64,000 nucleotides of DNA from Colwellia sp. MB3u-41. GTDB taxonomy: Bacteria; Pseudomonadota; Gammaproteobacteria; Enterobacterales; Alteromonadaceae. The position numbers and the translations under genes are program-made. The stretch covers positions 1 to 64,000 of the forward strand of contig NZ_JACGUT010000058.1 in the NCBI RefSeq assembly GCF_014076845.1. The letters are read 5' to 3'. Position 1 is the stretch's first letter; each line of letters starts with the position of its first letter. Shown in pieces: positions 41,001-49,240 of the stretch. A model generated the notes under the pieces. That model saw only the letters and a list, made by a program, of their open reading frames with translations, searched no databases and had not been told where the DNA came from.

Positions 41001-43566
41001 TTCCTGGCGCCATTTCTCGCCAGTAATACCATGAAGAATCTTTATTTTTTAAATGTTTATCTGTATGCGCTGCACTTACCCATTGCAGTAAATTTTGTTG
41101 AGAGATTGTTATTCTAAAGAGTGTTCTAATTACCGCATCAAGGGCAACAATGGCTTCGTGTGGCAGAAAAACAATCAACATAAGCCAACGACCTGTATTG
41201 GATAATATTTTTGGGCCTAAATTTTCAAAGTCATTCCAATGAAAATGTCGAGTAATGCCAATAATGAAATGACCTATTTGGTGACCCACCGGCGCAATAA
41301 GCGCTAACGCCGTCCACACTAAAGGGTTACCCGGTAACCAAATCCAACCTACCATTAGCCATAAAAGCAAAGCTGGGGCTAATACACTTCGTCGTAAATT
41401 ATCAAAAATTTTCCAGCGCTCAATTAAATCAATGTCATTTCGGCAATAGCTATTATCACTTAGCCTAACCTGACGTTTCAACCAAGGAAGGAGTTGCCAG
41501 TCTCCGCGTATCCATCGATGTAAGCGACGTGTAAAGGCTAAATAGTGATTAGGAAAATCCTCATAAAGTACAATGTCTGAGGCTAGCGCCACACGACTTT
41601 TAATGCCTTCAAATAAGTCATGACTTAACACCGTATTTTCTGGCACACAGCCCCCTAAACACCGTCTAAATGCGGATACATCATAAATACCTTTGCCAAC
41701 AAAAATACCACAGCCAAAGAGGTCTTGATAAACATTAGACACCGCTTGGCTGTATATATCTATAACACGGTCACCCGATGCTAATCGTGAAAACCATGTA
41801 CTCTCTGCACGCGACGGTGCTATTTCAATACGCGGCTGAATGATGCTATATCCCGCGATTATCTTGTCGGTTTTATCATCAAAAACAGCACGATTTAACG
41901 GGTGAGCTAGCGTACCAATTAAACGCGCCGCCATTCCTCGGCTTAACTGCGTATCGCTATCAAGGGTAATAACAAAGCGAATGGCGCGCAGGGCTGAAAT
42001 ATCACCTTCACTAAGACTGAACGCGGAACATTTTTCATCGCGTAAGAAGTGATTAAGTTCATCAAGTTTTCCCCGTTTGCGCTCCCACCCCATCCAACAA
42101 CGTTCACTCGCGTTGTATTTTCTATCTCTGTGTAACAGGTAAAAAGGAGCTTTTCCATTAGCACGGTACTTGTCATTAAGCCCTATGATACCTTCACGAA
42201 CATGCCCTAAAAATTGGTTGTCAGTTGGTTCAGTTTCTTGGCAGGCATCCAAATAATCGGTAAGTAACACAAAATGTAGCGCGGGATCGGTATTTGATAA
42301 ATAATGTCGCTCAATGCGTATAAGCAGTGAGTCAATTTCCTCAATACTGCCGAGCAAGGTCGGTATGACAATCGCCGTAGGAAAATCTGGATTGATTTTT
42401 TTATCAAAATCGAGTTTATTAAGAATGCGTGGTGGTAGTAAACTGGTTAAAGTCCAATGCAATGTAGACACTGCCAACATAGAAGCAGGAATAAGTGCCA
42501 ACAACGAGCCAAGCACTAACTGCGCTATATTGGCGTGGTTAATGTACAAATAATAACAGGCAAAAAATTCAGTTACGCCGATAAACGAGACTAATAGCGA
42601 TAAGTACACAGTAATAGCGTGTTTTTGTAGTAACCGTTTACCGCGTTGCTTCCATGAAAGGTAATAATTCACTTTTTCTTCTAAAACAACTTGTCCATCA
42701 TCTACCAACCAGAAACCTACATGGCTCTCTCTTTCATTATTTGATTCAGTTTCGTCTGCCAGTTCGAGTGTACAACGCGCTATATCTTGTTCACTGTAAG
42801 ACGTAGCACGCGCTAATTTTTCAATTTTTTTACAATATCTATCTCGACTTTCAAAATCTAATTGAGCATAAACACCAGCGGGATCATTACGCAACTTCTT
42901 TTCGACGACACTCACTTGTTCAAAAAAAGTACGCCATGGAATCGTTTCAATTACTGATAAACAATGTAATGCGCGCCCTAAACAATCAATATCATCAATA
43001 GCAGTGGCTGCTGATTGCCCTGCCTTGCTGGGTTTATAAGGTAAGTTAAGTTCGGGGACAATACGCACTATACTGGCCATAACCAGCTCAATACACGCTA
43101 AGCGCAATAGCGTAGGTAATGCCCATAATTCAGCGATATCAAGAGGTGATTCTTTTTGATATGCCTGAATAAAATCAACCAATATCGGCATAGCTATTTG
43201 TATACCGCCAGCGGCGAGTAAACCACTGGCTATATGATAAGCCCTCGGTAAATGGTCATGACCTTTACTACTTTGTGTGCTCGGTAAAAGCTTGTAGTAA
43301 TCCTCAGGCATATCAATTTTTATTTTTTGGAGGGATCGCTCTAACACATAACTATTATCAAATATCCATTCCGCTACTTTTGCCGTATTTATATCAGCAG
43401 TATTAAACGACTTTTTAGCATTTTCTATCCAGTTAGGTATTTTAGGCAAGGCAATAAGCAATGGAATTGGCTTCGGTTTTTTCGAAGACAGTACGTGACC
43501 TAATGCCAACTCTTGTGCTTTTATTTCAACAAAACCCGTATCTAACGCTCCAAACTCATAAGTCAT
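35050..43566 (-). CDS. ndvB: Cyclic beta-1,2-glucan synthase (NdvB/ChvB type)
   Basis: A giant inner-membrane enzyme, 2838 residues (Brucella Cgs about 2867), that polymerizes glucose from UDP-glucose and cyclizes the product, which goes to the periplasm. The GT84 glycosyltransferase domain is in the first third (VITLDSDTQLSRGMAARLI near 540), flanked by helices around 325-380, 735-780 and 870-915. A glycoamylase-type domain covers about 1270-1500 (HIGFNDSAGVMDPHHYDLLA). Two GH94-type beta-sandwich regions follow (about 1570-1840 and 2050-2330), then the phosphorylase-like catalytic barrel (GAGDWNDGMDRIG near 2520) that controls glucan length. The ATG overlaps the upstream usp stop (ATGA). 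These glucans serve osmotic adaptation and host contact in rhizobia. Confidence 0.95.
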   Translation of the reverse strand: MTYEFGALDTGFVEIKAQELALGHVLSSKKPKPIPLLIALPKIPNWIENAKKSFNTADINTAKVAEWIFDNSYVLERSLQKIKIDMPEDYYKLLPSTQSSKGHDHLPRAYHIASGLLAAGGIQIAMPILVDFIQAYQKESPLDIAELWALPTLLRLACIELVMASIVRIVPELNLPYKPSKAGQSAATAIDDIDCLGRALHCLSVIETIPWRTFFEQVSVVEKKLRNDPAGVYAQLDFESRDRYCKKIEKLARATSYSEQDIARCTLELADETESNNERESHVGFWLVDDGQVVLEEKVNYYLSWKQRGKRLLQKHAITVYLSLLVSFIGVTEFFACYYLYINHANIAQLVLGSLLALIPASMLAVSTLHWTLTSLLPPRILNKLDFDKKINPDFPTAIVIPTLLGSIEEIDSLLIRIERHYLSNTDPALHFVLLTDYLDACQETEPTDNQFLGHVREGIIGLNDKYRANGKAPFYLLHRDRKYNASERCWMGWERKRGKLDELNHFLRDEKCSAFSLSEGDISALRAIRFVITLDSDTQLSRGMAARLIGTLAHPLNRAVFDDKTDKIIAGYSIIQPRIEIAPSRAESTWFSRLASGDRVIDIYSQAVSNVYQDLFGCGIFVGKGIYDVSAFRRCLGGCVPENTVLSHDLFEGIKSRVALASDIVLYEDFPNHYLAFTRRLHRWIRGDWQLLPWLKRQVRLSDNSYCRNDIDLIERWKIFDNLRRSVLAPALLLWLMVGWIWLPGNPLVWTALALIAPVGHQIGHFIIGITRHFHWNDFENLGPKILSNTGRWLMLIVFLPHEAIVALDAVIRTLFRITISQQNLLQWVSAAHTDKHLKNKDSSWYYWREMAPGILLTCLFAIIIFYTKVAALPIAAPFLILWLLSPEIARLISQPIPKTVEQLDEHDVVFLRRLSRRTWLFFETFVGPADHWLPPDNYQEDPHGIISHRTSPTNIGMMFLSNLTAWDFGYIGPTELVSRVLASLDSLLKLEHYRGHIFNWYDTQTLEVLLPRYVSTVDSGNLAAALLTLNEGCKTIQNSPVFSPTRWDGLMDTIALIEEAVAKLDCDNKEEFTTLCEHAAQIRNKAATARDNTEIWWLTIQEFCEYDFIEFDRHLVNILAKKSSAHGVTVLRNIRVWVGRAHAHLRDMQRDLDRLFPWLTMLTCPSTSEHEADALKYHDGLIMLRRILRPTLPLAEISPACVMAKKIILNLREEKPHLWNENPDNAISVWLTTLDNSLNTSMQNALKLEKNLRTISKKCLAEVARMDFRLLYDEYTQLFHIGFNDSAGVMDPHHYDLLASEARLASIVAMGKGDIPTKHWFALGRSITKVSGQNVLISWGGTMFEYLMPRLLICSAEGTLLAQSEQVAVDEQIRSGEKRSTPWGISESGYSTVDIQHNYQYRAFGVPSLGFKRGLELDTVIAPYATALALAIYPQRATDNLKRLSKLGMLNLYGMYEAIDYTPSRLPLNRDFTIVRSHMAHHQGMIFVALANVLFKEPHVTRFQRSTIVQTVDLLLHEQLALDSSLEFPTDAITKAEEAIDFEVHNLPHLPTWKPALCGAFPEVHVLGNGRLNTLITDSGAGGLNWRHNALTRWSPDTTLESQGVWIYLRDEDSGEMWSVGRLPMNKTNKKYDVVFHSHMVEFHRQDHGISLRMDLTVSANDDVEIRRITLINDTQQVRRLTITTYAEVVLTAPSADQRHPAFSKLFIHSELAKSMNALVFERRSREPNEKPPALMHRFLCDSDAVKLTSFETDRAHFMGRNGSSQNPQGLRDGLSESLGWTLDPIMSLQATVELSAFATEKLAFVTIASSSRRSLFEIAHCYEVLSSIDLVFHDALFKASLGMKNCEYAVPYLPQLQNLLSVLMQSHAALRVEESVIKKNKLNQSALWAFGISGDFPILLFRLHDETNVALLRVLMCAHQQWHIKGLEIDFVIIHEGSSGYIDEISDKVQGLLQDIGAETLLGQRSGVHLLHLGQMSLEQGDLLRASAHAILSDYDSLDKPIISQDSKENCLPTFVATAAQIGPTVSPPVERRTDLVCFNGTGGFSPKGDEYVIYLAPDQTTPAPWSNVLANENFGCLVSEAGGGYTWAINSGENRLTHWANDPVKDCPSEVVYIRDEETGQVWTVTPDPIGTGNLCEITHGAGYSQWRSNSHHLEQALTVMVAHEDPVKVTRLALKNTQGKARRLTVTYYAELVLGAARSSSAPHIVTEFDPKTNALLARNVWNAAFSERMTFLCSDRQVHGFTGDRSEFLGRKGRFSTPEALERWGLSGSVGAKFDPCTALQIHVDVPANGAAEVLFLFGQGDDPKHAQALIEKWQQPQTLPENWKKVRARWSRLFNSLQVKTPEPSFDLMMNQWLLYQTLVCRIFARCGLYQSSGAYGFRDQLQDVMALVYAEPAIARKHIIESAAHQFDLGDVLHWWHPPMGRGVRTHFSDDLLWLPYVTAYYVDVTGDKTIFDEQIPFLTGEPLGHREENRYTLYERTSKGYSLFEHCKRALNRGINSSGKHGLLLMGAGDWNDGMDRIGARGRGESIWLSWFAIAVIESFTDIHEMWPEKLSVNVWRDRAKELAQAIEKSGWDGKWYRRAYDDEGQPWGSAGCQECRIDSIAQSWATLSGAGDPERAAQALQSAQDELVDEENKVVLLLTPPFDATMRDPGYIKAYPPGIRENGGQYTHAAIWLAWALTRQGDGDGAMRIFRMLNPIEHSLNQEDMNTYKIEPYVIAADIGSVSPHVGRGGWSWYTGSSSWAYRLGVEAILGINFKAKHLAMNPCIPKSWLGYNATLTRDHGVIELCVEDNQGVGHGVAEITVNGETITGNKIPLPVNDEVLNVVVRLG

Positions 43567-44558
43567 AAAGCCGCCTGTAAGGGCAAGCGAGACGACGATT
43601 CTAGTAGCGAATAATCGAGTTTATCAACTGATTTTCTCTCCGATATATTTCCACGTAAAAGCATAACGGGCACGTGGCAATTTTCTAGAAAATCGAGGGC
43701 AGTTTTGCCACAATATTGGCCTTGGTGGTTAGAACTTCCATGGGCTGACATAATCACCATATCAATTGCTTGAGCATCAACAATGTTAATTAATTCATCT
43801 GCAACACCATGATTATTAATCAATGATGTTTTAACTGGAATGTCTGTCGTTGATTTTAAACGTGATTCTATTTTATCGAGATAGTGCGAGGCAACGTTCC
43901 AGTTGTACTCTCTTATATTTTCAGCAAGAGCTAAGCCCTCTGAATTTAGCGGCTCCATTTGTGTAATGCCTGATTCTGGAATCACGTGCGCAAGGACCAT
44001 TTCACAGTGCTGATAATTAGCGATATTAACAGCATAGGCGAGTGCACTCTCAGCCCAACTCGAACCATCTAAAGGCACTAATAATCTACGAAAAAAAAGC
44101 GTCGAATTATTGTCATGCCTTTTGTGTGTCGCCAGTGATTTGGCAGGTATGAGCAATATGGCGCTGGAGGTTCCTGAAATTAATTTTTGAGCGGTACTTG
44201 CTAACGGCCACTGTGTTTGTCCGTTAGTTCCATGACTGCAAAGTACCGTAAGGTCAATATCGTGTGTATTTATCCAATGGTGAATCTGTTCTGCAGGTTG
44301 GCCTTCTATTATCTCTGCAGAGACTAAAACATCGCAATTTCTGATCTCAGATTGAATGGTATTAAGGTAACGTGTAGCTTCATGCTTTTGCATTTCCCAC
44401 TCAAAGCAATCCATTGGCGCATTGAAGTCTAAATCAGATTTTTCAAGCACATGCAAAATGGTAATTCTAGCACCAAAACCGCGTGCTAAAGTCACCGCGA
44501 ATGGTATTACCTGTTTAGATAATTCAGAAAAATCAAGGCAAACTAAAATATGTTGCAT
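43563..44558 (-). CDS. Tandem-domain universal stress protein, coupled to ndvB
   Basis: A 331-residue protein with two Usp folds: ILVCLDFSELSKQVIPFAV to about 140, ending SGTSSAILLIPA, and RLLVPLDGSSWAESALAYAV from about 175, ending ENCHVPVMLLRG. The second copy has the ATP-binding-type GxxGxxxS-like region MSAHGSSNHQ. Its stop overlaps the ndvB start by four bases, so a stress protein and a cell-envelope glucan synthase are made from one message. AAGGAG precedes the ATG. Confidence 0.92.
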   Translation of the reverse strand: MQHILVCLDFSELSKQVIPFAVTLARGFGARITILHVLEKSDLDFNAPMDCFEWEMQKHEATRYLNTIQSEIRNCDVLVSAEIIEGQPAEQIHHWINTHDIDLTVLCSHGTNGQTQWPLASTAQKLISGTSSAILLIPAKSLATHKRHDNNSTLFFRRLLVPLDGSSWAESALAYAVNIANYQHCEMVLAHVIPESGITQMEPLNSEGLALAENIREYNWNVASHYLDKIESRLKSTTDIPVKTSLINNHGVADELINIVDAQAIDMVIMSAHGSSNHQGQYCGKTALDFLENCHVPVMLLRGNISERKSVDKLDYSLLESSSRLPLQAAL

Positions 44559-44679
44559 AATAACTCCTTAACGCTAAAAGCTTACGAGTCAATAAGTTTT
44601 GTGTAAGCATAATAAATAAGCTAACTTCACCTGACACTCGCATGAATTATCAGTATATTTGACGAGATAAATATCCGAA

Positions 44680-44693
44680 CTGATAATGATCAG
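44680..44693. promoter_or_regulatory. FNR-type palindrome (usp-ndvB operon)
   Basis: CTGATAATGATCAG, perfect arms CTGAT/ATCAG with 4-base spacer. Centred about 128 bases before the usp start; the only such site in the 266-base spacer. Confidence 0.65.
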
Positions 44694-44824
44694 ACAAGGT
44701 TGAAATGGTTAATTTATGTTATTAATTGGAATGGAATTTGTAACGATTAACCAAAAGCAACATAGCCGAAGTTGCTTCCGTTATTTGTGTCGTTATGGAG
44801 GGGGTATTTACAGTGCTATGGGTG

Positions 44825-46081
44825 TTATCTCGAACGATTACTCTCTTCGTGTTGTGCTATTATTTTAGCAATTTTTCTTTTAGCCATTTTTTCTATATCG
44901 CCAAATGAAAACGATACAGCAATGGTAAAACTCTTATCAGATGTTTTATCAACCCTCACCACCGTACCAAACATTAAGGTAGGATTTCTGCCATTAAATT
45001 TAATCGCTATTTGAATCGAATTATTCACACAATAATGTTGTGACGTTTCAAATGACACGCCACCAAAAGAAATATTCTGAGACGTTGCCTCTTGAATGGT
45101 AGCGCCATCAAAGTTTATTTCTTTCACCTTTATTTTTTTCACCAATGGTACCCGTAAATAATGGCGATTTTCATTTTTAAACACTTTAATATTATTTTTA
45201 CCCGCACCTTTAGCTCGATATAAAGCACTATCCGCAGAAAAAATAAGTTCGTCAGACGTTTTTGCATGTGTGGGATAAACGGCTAATCCTCCACTGATAG
45301 AAACGTGAAGTTTGGAACCATTTTCTAGAAAGACCTTTTCCTTAACTTTCGAACGAATCCGATTACTCAGTATCAACGCATCTTTATAACCAGTGTTTGG
45401 CATAAGAATAACAAATTCTTCGCCGCCATAGCGCAGTGCAATGTCGCTTTGTCGTATTGAATTCGATAATAATTTTCCAAACTTATGCAAGACCAAATCG
45501 CCCACTTGATGTCCGTAAGTGTCATTGATAAATTTAAAGTCATCCAAATCGAAAAATACCAAAGACAACTCAGTATCTTCCCTTTGCGTTAACGCAAGCA
45601 AATGTATGAGGATGTCATTAAAGCAGTTTCGATTAAACAAGCCAGTGAGACTATCAATGGTAGAGTGATTGACTAGACTATCAAAGTGTTGATGGCTGGT
45701 AAGTTTTGGATTGCGGATTAATTGGCTCATATGCGTAGATAAATAGTCACAGATAATGGCAACCAAAGGTAATGGACGGCCAACTTGCTCGTTTAACCAT
45801 AAGGCATGTAGTTTGACTTCTTGCCAACAGGTCATAGCTTCATCACGATTTAAAAGTAAATCAGCCATTTCTTGAAAGATGACTTGGCATGCGACATGGC
45901 GATATTTTTCTACTATATCATTAAGCTCACTCAACAATTTAAGGCCACAGGTTGATTGTTCGATACAATTAACGACATTTTGTTTAAGTGTATAAAAAAG
46001 GCTATCTTCATCCATTTTGTTAAAATCAAATTCATTGAACCAATTATCATTTGGTAAACCTTGAACGTGTTTATCTTGCAT
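44825..46081 (-). CDS. GGDEF diguanylate cyclase with C-terminal PilZ domain
   Basis: A soluble 418-residue cyclic-di-GMP enzyme. Residues 1-140 form an uncharacterized helical sensor region. The GGDEF domain covers about 143-305 (STIDSLTGLFNR, LSLVFFDLDDFKFINDTYGH) with active site GGEEF near 220. The PilZ domain covers about 308-405 with the c-di-GMP-binding pattern RHYLR and NISFGG. An enzyme joined to a receptor for its own product suggests feedback control. GAGGAG stands close upstream. Its leader contains a 9-bp repeat array and an FNR-type palindrome. Confidence 0.94.
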   Translation of the reverse strand: MQDKHVQGLPNDNWFNEFDFNKMDEDSLFYTLKQNVVNCIEQSTCGLKLLSELNDIVEKYRHVACQVIFQEMADLLLNRDEAMTCWQEVKLHALWLNEQVGRPLPLVAIICDYLSTHMSQLIRNPKLTSHQHFDSLVNHSTIDSLTGLFNRNCFNDILIHLLALTQREDTELSLVFFDLDDFKFINDTYGHQVGDLVLHKFGKLLSNSIRQSDIALRYGGEEFVILMPNTGYKDALILSNRIRSKVKEKVFLENGSKLHVSISGGLAVYPTHAKTSDELIFSADSALYRAKGAGKNNIKVFKNENRHYLRVPLVKKIKVKEINFDGATIQEATSQNISFGGVSFETSQHYCVNNSIQIAIKFNGRNPTLMFGTVVRVDKTSDKSFTIAVSFSFGDIEKMAKRKIAKIIAQHEESNRSR

Positions 46082-46102
46082 AAATTACTACTCCTCAATT
46101 TA

Positions 46103-46156
46103 TTCAAAAAATTGAAAAAATTGAAAAAATTGAAATAATTGAAATAATTGAAATAT
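46103..46156. repeat. 9-bp tandem repeat upstream of the GGDEF-PilZ gene
   Basis: Six tandem 9-mers based on TTGAAAAAA (variants TTCAAAAAA, TTGAAATAA, TTGAAATAT) occupy the leader from 22 to 75 bases upstream of the start codon. They lie between the start and the FNR-type palindrome, where changes in copy number would alter promoter or leader spacing. Confidence 0.85.
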
Positions 46157-46286
46157 TATACTTTTGACTAAATATTTTCAAAAAACAAAATTTTTTACAT
46201 TTTATCTATGAAATAACGTACAACACTAACTGAATAAAATTGATCTAATACTCATATCAACATAACACTACGATGACTTTATCCAC

Positions 46287-46300
46287 CTGACTTTTGTCAG
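46287..46300. promoter_or_regulatory. FNR-type palindrome (GGDEF-PilZ gene)
   Basis: CTGACTTTTGTCAG, perfect arms CTGAC/GTCAG. Centred about 212 bases before the diguanylate cyclase start and 54 bases past the fnr stop. The position fits control of the cyclase gene only if its leader is long. Confidence 0.5.
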
Positions 46301-46353
46301 TCATTGTTTTAGTATTTATGTGATAAAGTAATTATACCGCTTACTTTTAATCT

Positions 46354-47061
46354 TTAACTCCCCGCTAACATCTGCAAGTGTTGCGTATCAACGATTGTTA
46401 TATGTCGTCTATCTAGTTTTACACAGCCATCTTTTTTCATATTTGTTAATGTACGACTGACAGTTTCTGAAGCCAAACCTAAATAATTGCCAATATCATC
46501 ACGTGACATGCTTAAATCAAATTCAGTATTTGAACAGCCAAGAACCCTATGATTTTCAGAAGCTTTAAGTAAAAAGGTGGCAACTCGATTATTTGCATTT
46601 TTTTTGCCCAACATATAAGTATTACTGTTCTCTTGTTTAAATTTATCAATAGCAAATTCAAACAACCAAGGCGGTATTAATTGCTTCAATGCCTCTTCTA
46701 ATTTAACAATGGGTATAGAACAGACTGAGGAAGTTTCTAACGAAAAAGCCGTACATATATTTTTATGAAAAGGCAGTGCATCAATGCCCAAAAGGTCACC
46801 CGGGCCATGAAAATTTAAAATTTGCTCTTCACCTACCTGATTGATTATAAATGTTTTAATAGAACCTGATTTAACAATATATAAGTTTTCTAATTTATCA
46901 CCAACATGAAATATGTAGTCACTCGCTCTAAATAATTGATGCTTTGGCGTTGGAAAATTAGACAGTGTGTTTTTTATTTTATGTGCTACACAGCCATGAT
47001 GCCTAATGCACGTACTACAAATATCCTTTAATACCTCAGTATTGCCTATATTATTAATCAT
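46354..47061 (-). CDS. fnr: FNR-family oxygen-sensing transcriptional regulator
   Basis: A CRP/FNR regulator of 235 residues with the four cysteines that hold the oxygen-labile [4Fe-4S] cluster in FNR: Cys15, Cys18 and Cys24 (CSTCIRHHGC, the CX2CX5C spacing of E. coli FNR) and Cys114 in VCSIP. The cyclic-nucleotide-type beta-roll covers about 30-140 and the DNA-reading helix has GLASETVSRTL, the ETxSR set of FNR that reads TTGAT half-sites. The ATG at 47061 follows AGAGGG; the GTG at 47091 has no good site. I infer it binds the repeated palindromes around it. Divergence from E. coli FNR suggests a paralogue, ANR/EtrA-like, possibly dedicated to this cluster. Confidence 0.93.
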   Translation of the reverse strand: MINNIGNTEVLKDICSTCIRHHGCVAHKIKNTLSNFPTPKHQLFRASDYIFHVGDKLENLYIVKSGSIKTFIINQVGEEQILNFHGPGDLLGIDALPFHKNICTAFSLETSSVCSIPIVKLEEALKQLIPPWLFEFAIDKFKQENSNTYMLGKKNANNRVATFLLKASENHRVLGCSNTEFDLSMSRDDIGNYLGLASETVSRTLTNMKKDGCVKLDRRHITIVDTQHLQMLAGS

Positions 47062-47353
47062 AATTTCCCTCTTGTTATTAGAAAAATTCACCTTAAAGAT
47101 TCATGCTGAACATCTTTTTAAAATAACATTAAATCAATTTTCAACAAGTACAAAGCAAGCCTAAACTATAATTTCAAATATGCTTATAGGGTAAAACCTG
47201 ATACCTGACTATTTTTCAACACGCGGGTGTGCTTTATTAATACATAACTGATAATAACTAAGCTTGTTATTCGCTGAGAATAAATGTCAGTGTTGGTAAA
47301 AATAAAATGTCACAATATGTGAAGTTCAATTAATCAGTGATGTTTTGTACCAT

Positions 47354-47563
47354 TTAACCTAATTCTTCACTGCGTTCGTCATATGACAACATTGGCTTTT
47401 TATCTTGGGTAAGTTTACCTATGGTTAGCATGAGTTTTTCTGGTATTGAACCATATATTAATCTTCTAGTAAGTTGAGCCTGCGTGTATATGGCCGATAC
47501 CCCACAATAAAATAAAGCATCAAATATAATTAACTGATTAATGTCAGTTAACTTCATACACAA
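47354..47563 (-). CDS. Short uncertain ORF
   Basis: An open frame of 69 codons that I cannot assign to a family. Its first codons contain the FNR-type palindrome, and no ribosome site is obvious, so the true start, if any, is unclear. The C-terminal part (KLMLTIGKLTQDKKPMLSYD) is hydrophilic and could be the remnant of a longer protein. It may not be a gene. Confidence 0.25.
   Translation of the reverse strand: MCMKLTDINQLIIFDALFYCGVSAIYTQAQLTRRLIYGSIPEKLMLTIGKLTQDKKPMLSYDERSEELG
47534..47547. promoter_or_regulatory. FNR-type palindrome (47.5 kb)
   Basis: CTGATTAATGTCAG inside an 8-base inverted repeat TTAACTGA / TCAGTTAA (47530-47551). The central 16 bases, ACTGATTAATGTCAGT, recur exactly at 57517-57532. 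The nearest supported start is the plus-strand gene at 47738. Confidence 0.6.
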
Positions 47564-47737
47564 ATAACTTAAAATTAAGAACGTGCTAAAAACTGAGTGT
47601 GCAGTGATGATAATTAATCAACTGAATTTTGAAAGACCAACTCATGATGAAAAAAATAATTTTATCGAGTCGCTACTTTGAATTAAACGCGACATTTTAA
47701 AATCGATTTTAACGTAGTTTGTGATTGGAGTACAAAA

Positions 47738-48058
47738 ATGACATTTACATCAATTATGTTTTTATTATTTATCATTATTACTTTATTTATTGTGGGTTAT
47801 CAGCGTTCAATAGCTAAAACTTCACTAAAAAACAAAACCACCAACCAATTACTTGACATGAGGTTGGAGGCATTCATCGATTATAAACAAGCCAAAGCAA
47901 TGAAACTTTATGGAATAATGGGCCATAGGGCACAAATAATGTGCAATATAGACAAAGCGTTAAGTAAAAAAAGATACCTGGCATCAAAAACAAACACAGT
48001 ATTGGTAGACACAGTAAAATTAAAGCTGGGTAAAATACATAAGGTAATTCAAGGATGA
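47738..48058 (+). CDS. Small hypothetical membrane-anchored protein
   Basis: A 106-residue protein I do not recognise. Residues 4-21 form a hydrophobic helix (IMFLLFIIITLFIVGY). The rest is basic and probably helical (LLDMRLEAFIDYKQAKAMKLY). GGAG stands seven bases before the ATG, so translation is plausible. An FNR-type palindrome lies about 198 bases upstream. The basic tail could bind nucleic acid or acidic lipids, but nothing in the sequence proves it. Confidence 0.6.
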   Translation: MTFTSIMFLLFIIITLFIVGYQRSIAKTSLKNKTTNQLLDMRLEAFIDYKQAKAMKLYGIMGHRAQIMCNIDKALSKKRYLASKTNTVLVDTVKLKLGKIHKVIQG

Positions 48059-48297
48059 TACATACGCATATTCATTCAAATCATTTATTTTTTATAAAAA
48101 TCAATCACTAGTGCTCTACCCTAAAACCACTTCAAAATGAAGGGGACAAGTAGAATTTCAGGCTAAACCTTCCTTTTAACCCGATTCAATTACCCCTTTT
48201 AAAAGAGAATTCAATGGTTAAAGGATGAAAGATATTACAGGTAACCCAATGAGCCAATTAACCTTTTCAAAGCGACAAATGAGCAACGTCAGTTATC

Positions 48298-49179
48298 ATG
48301 CTAGTAACAAAAAAAGTTGCTTTAGTCGTTGAAGGTGTTGGCATGCTTAACATATTTGCAGCAGGAGTGCTCTACAGCTTCAATGAAAATAATTTCGACC
48401 CTTTTACCTTATATTTAGGCGTGTCTGCAGGTTCTATGAGTTTGGCTTCTCATTTAGCAGGACAATACCTCAGGAACTATTGTGTTCTCATGCATTGTGC
48501 AACTTCAGGTGCTTTTATTAGTAGCTGGAATTATTTACGTGGTGGCCATTAACTTAGACTGGCTGACAACAAAATGCCTTAAAAGCACCCATTAAACACC
48601 GTAGATATGATGAAAAAGCTTGCAGATAATGATAAAAAATTCATCGTGGTCTGCACTAATACTGAAACGGGTCAGCCTGATTATTTTTATCCGAATGCGA
48701 CTAATGTTTTAACGGGTTCCTGTTGTGTTCCGCTTTTGTATCGTAATCCGGTATATCTTGCTGGTATACGTGTAATCGATGGTGGAATTGGTGATCCTAT
48801 GCCCGTAAAAAAGGCTTACTTAGAAGGAGCAACCGATATTGTCATCATTCGTTCAAGAATAGGAAGCTACCGCGAAACTAAAGGTAGCCTAGAAAAGAAG
48901 CTTGGTTGTTTCCTCTATCGACACTCCCCCAACATTCACCGATCCATTTTAAATTTAGCCGACACTTATAATGAGGGTATCGCATTTATTGATAAGCCGC
49001 CGCTAGGTGTCACAACGTTTCAAATTGCGCCACAGCAACCACTAAAATCAAACATGGCGACCACAAATACAAAAACACTTGAACATGATTATCTACTAGG
49101 TAAGGAACTTGGCAAAAAATTTATTATGGATTCGCAAAACGACGTTAACATGCTCTTATTAGCTATTGTTAATAATTAA
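48298..49179 (+). pseudogene. YjjU-like patatin phospholipase, disrupted
   Basis: Two in-frame pieces match the patatin-like YjjU family. The first (48298-48552) has the oxyanion region VEGVGM, normally EGGGxRG, and the nucleophile elbow GVSAGS. The second (48607-49179) has VIDGGIGDPMPVKKA with the catalytic Asp. Between them the frame has two stops, but a shifted frame reads NLDWLTTKCLKSTH, the expected middle. Two compensating frameshifts near 48550 and 48593 therefore explain the break. The last G-rich loop residues are also changed (VGM for GGM), which argues for genuine loss rather than only sequence error. Confidence 0.75.
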
Positions 49180-49240
49180 CGCCCTGTTTAAAGGCTGCTT
49201 TCTTTAGTAAAAAGCCTGCAAGATACGGACAATCTACTAT

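Larger units (their letters stand above)
47062..47737. other. Spacer between fnr and a small membrane protein gene
   Basis: Nearly 700 bases. It contains one weak open frame on the minus strand (47354-47563) and the palindrome at 47534-47547. Otherwise no supported gene is seen. The fnr promoter must lie in the part near 47062. Confidence 0.5.

Noticed and set aside
46103-46156. Coding repeat (peptide repeat of three codons)
   Set aside because: It lies upstream of the start and ribosome site of the GGDEF-PilZ gene; not in a translated frame.
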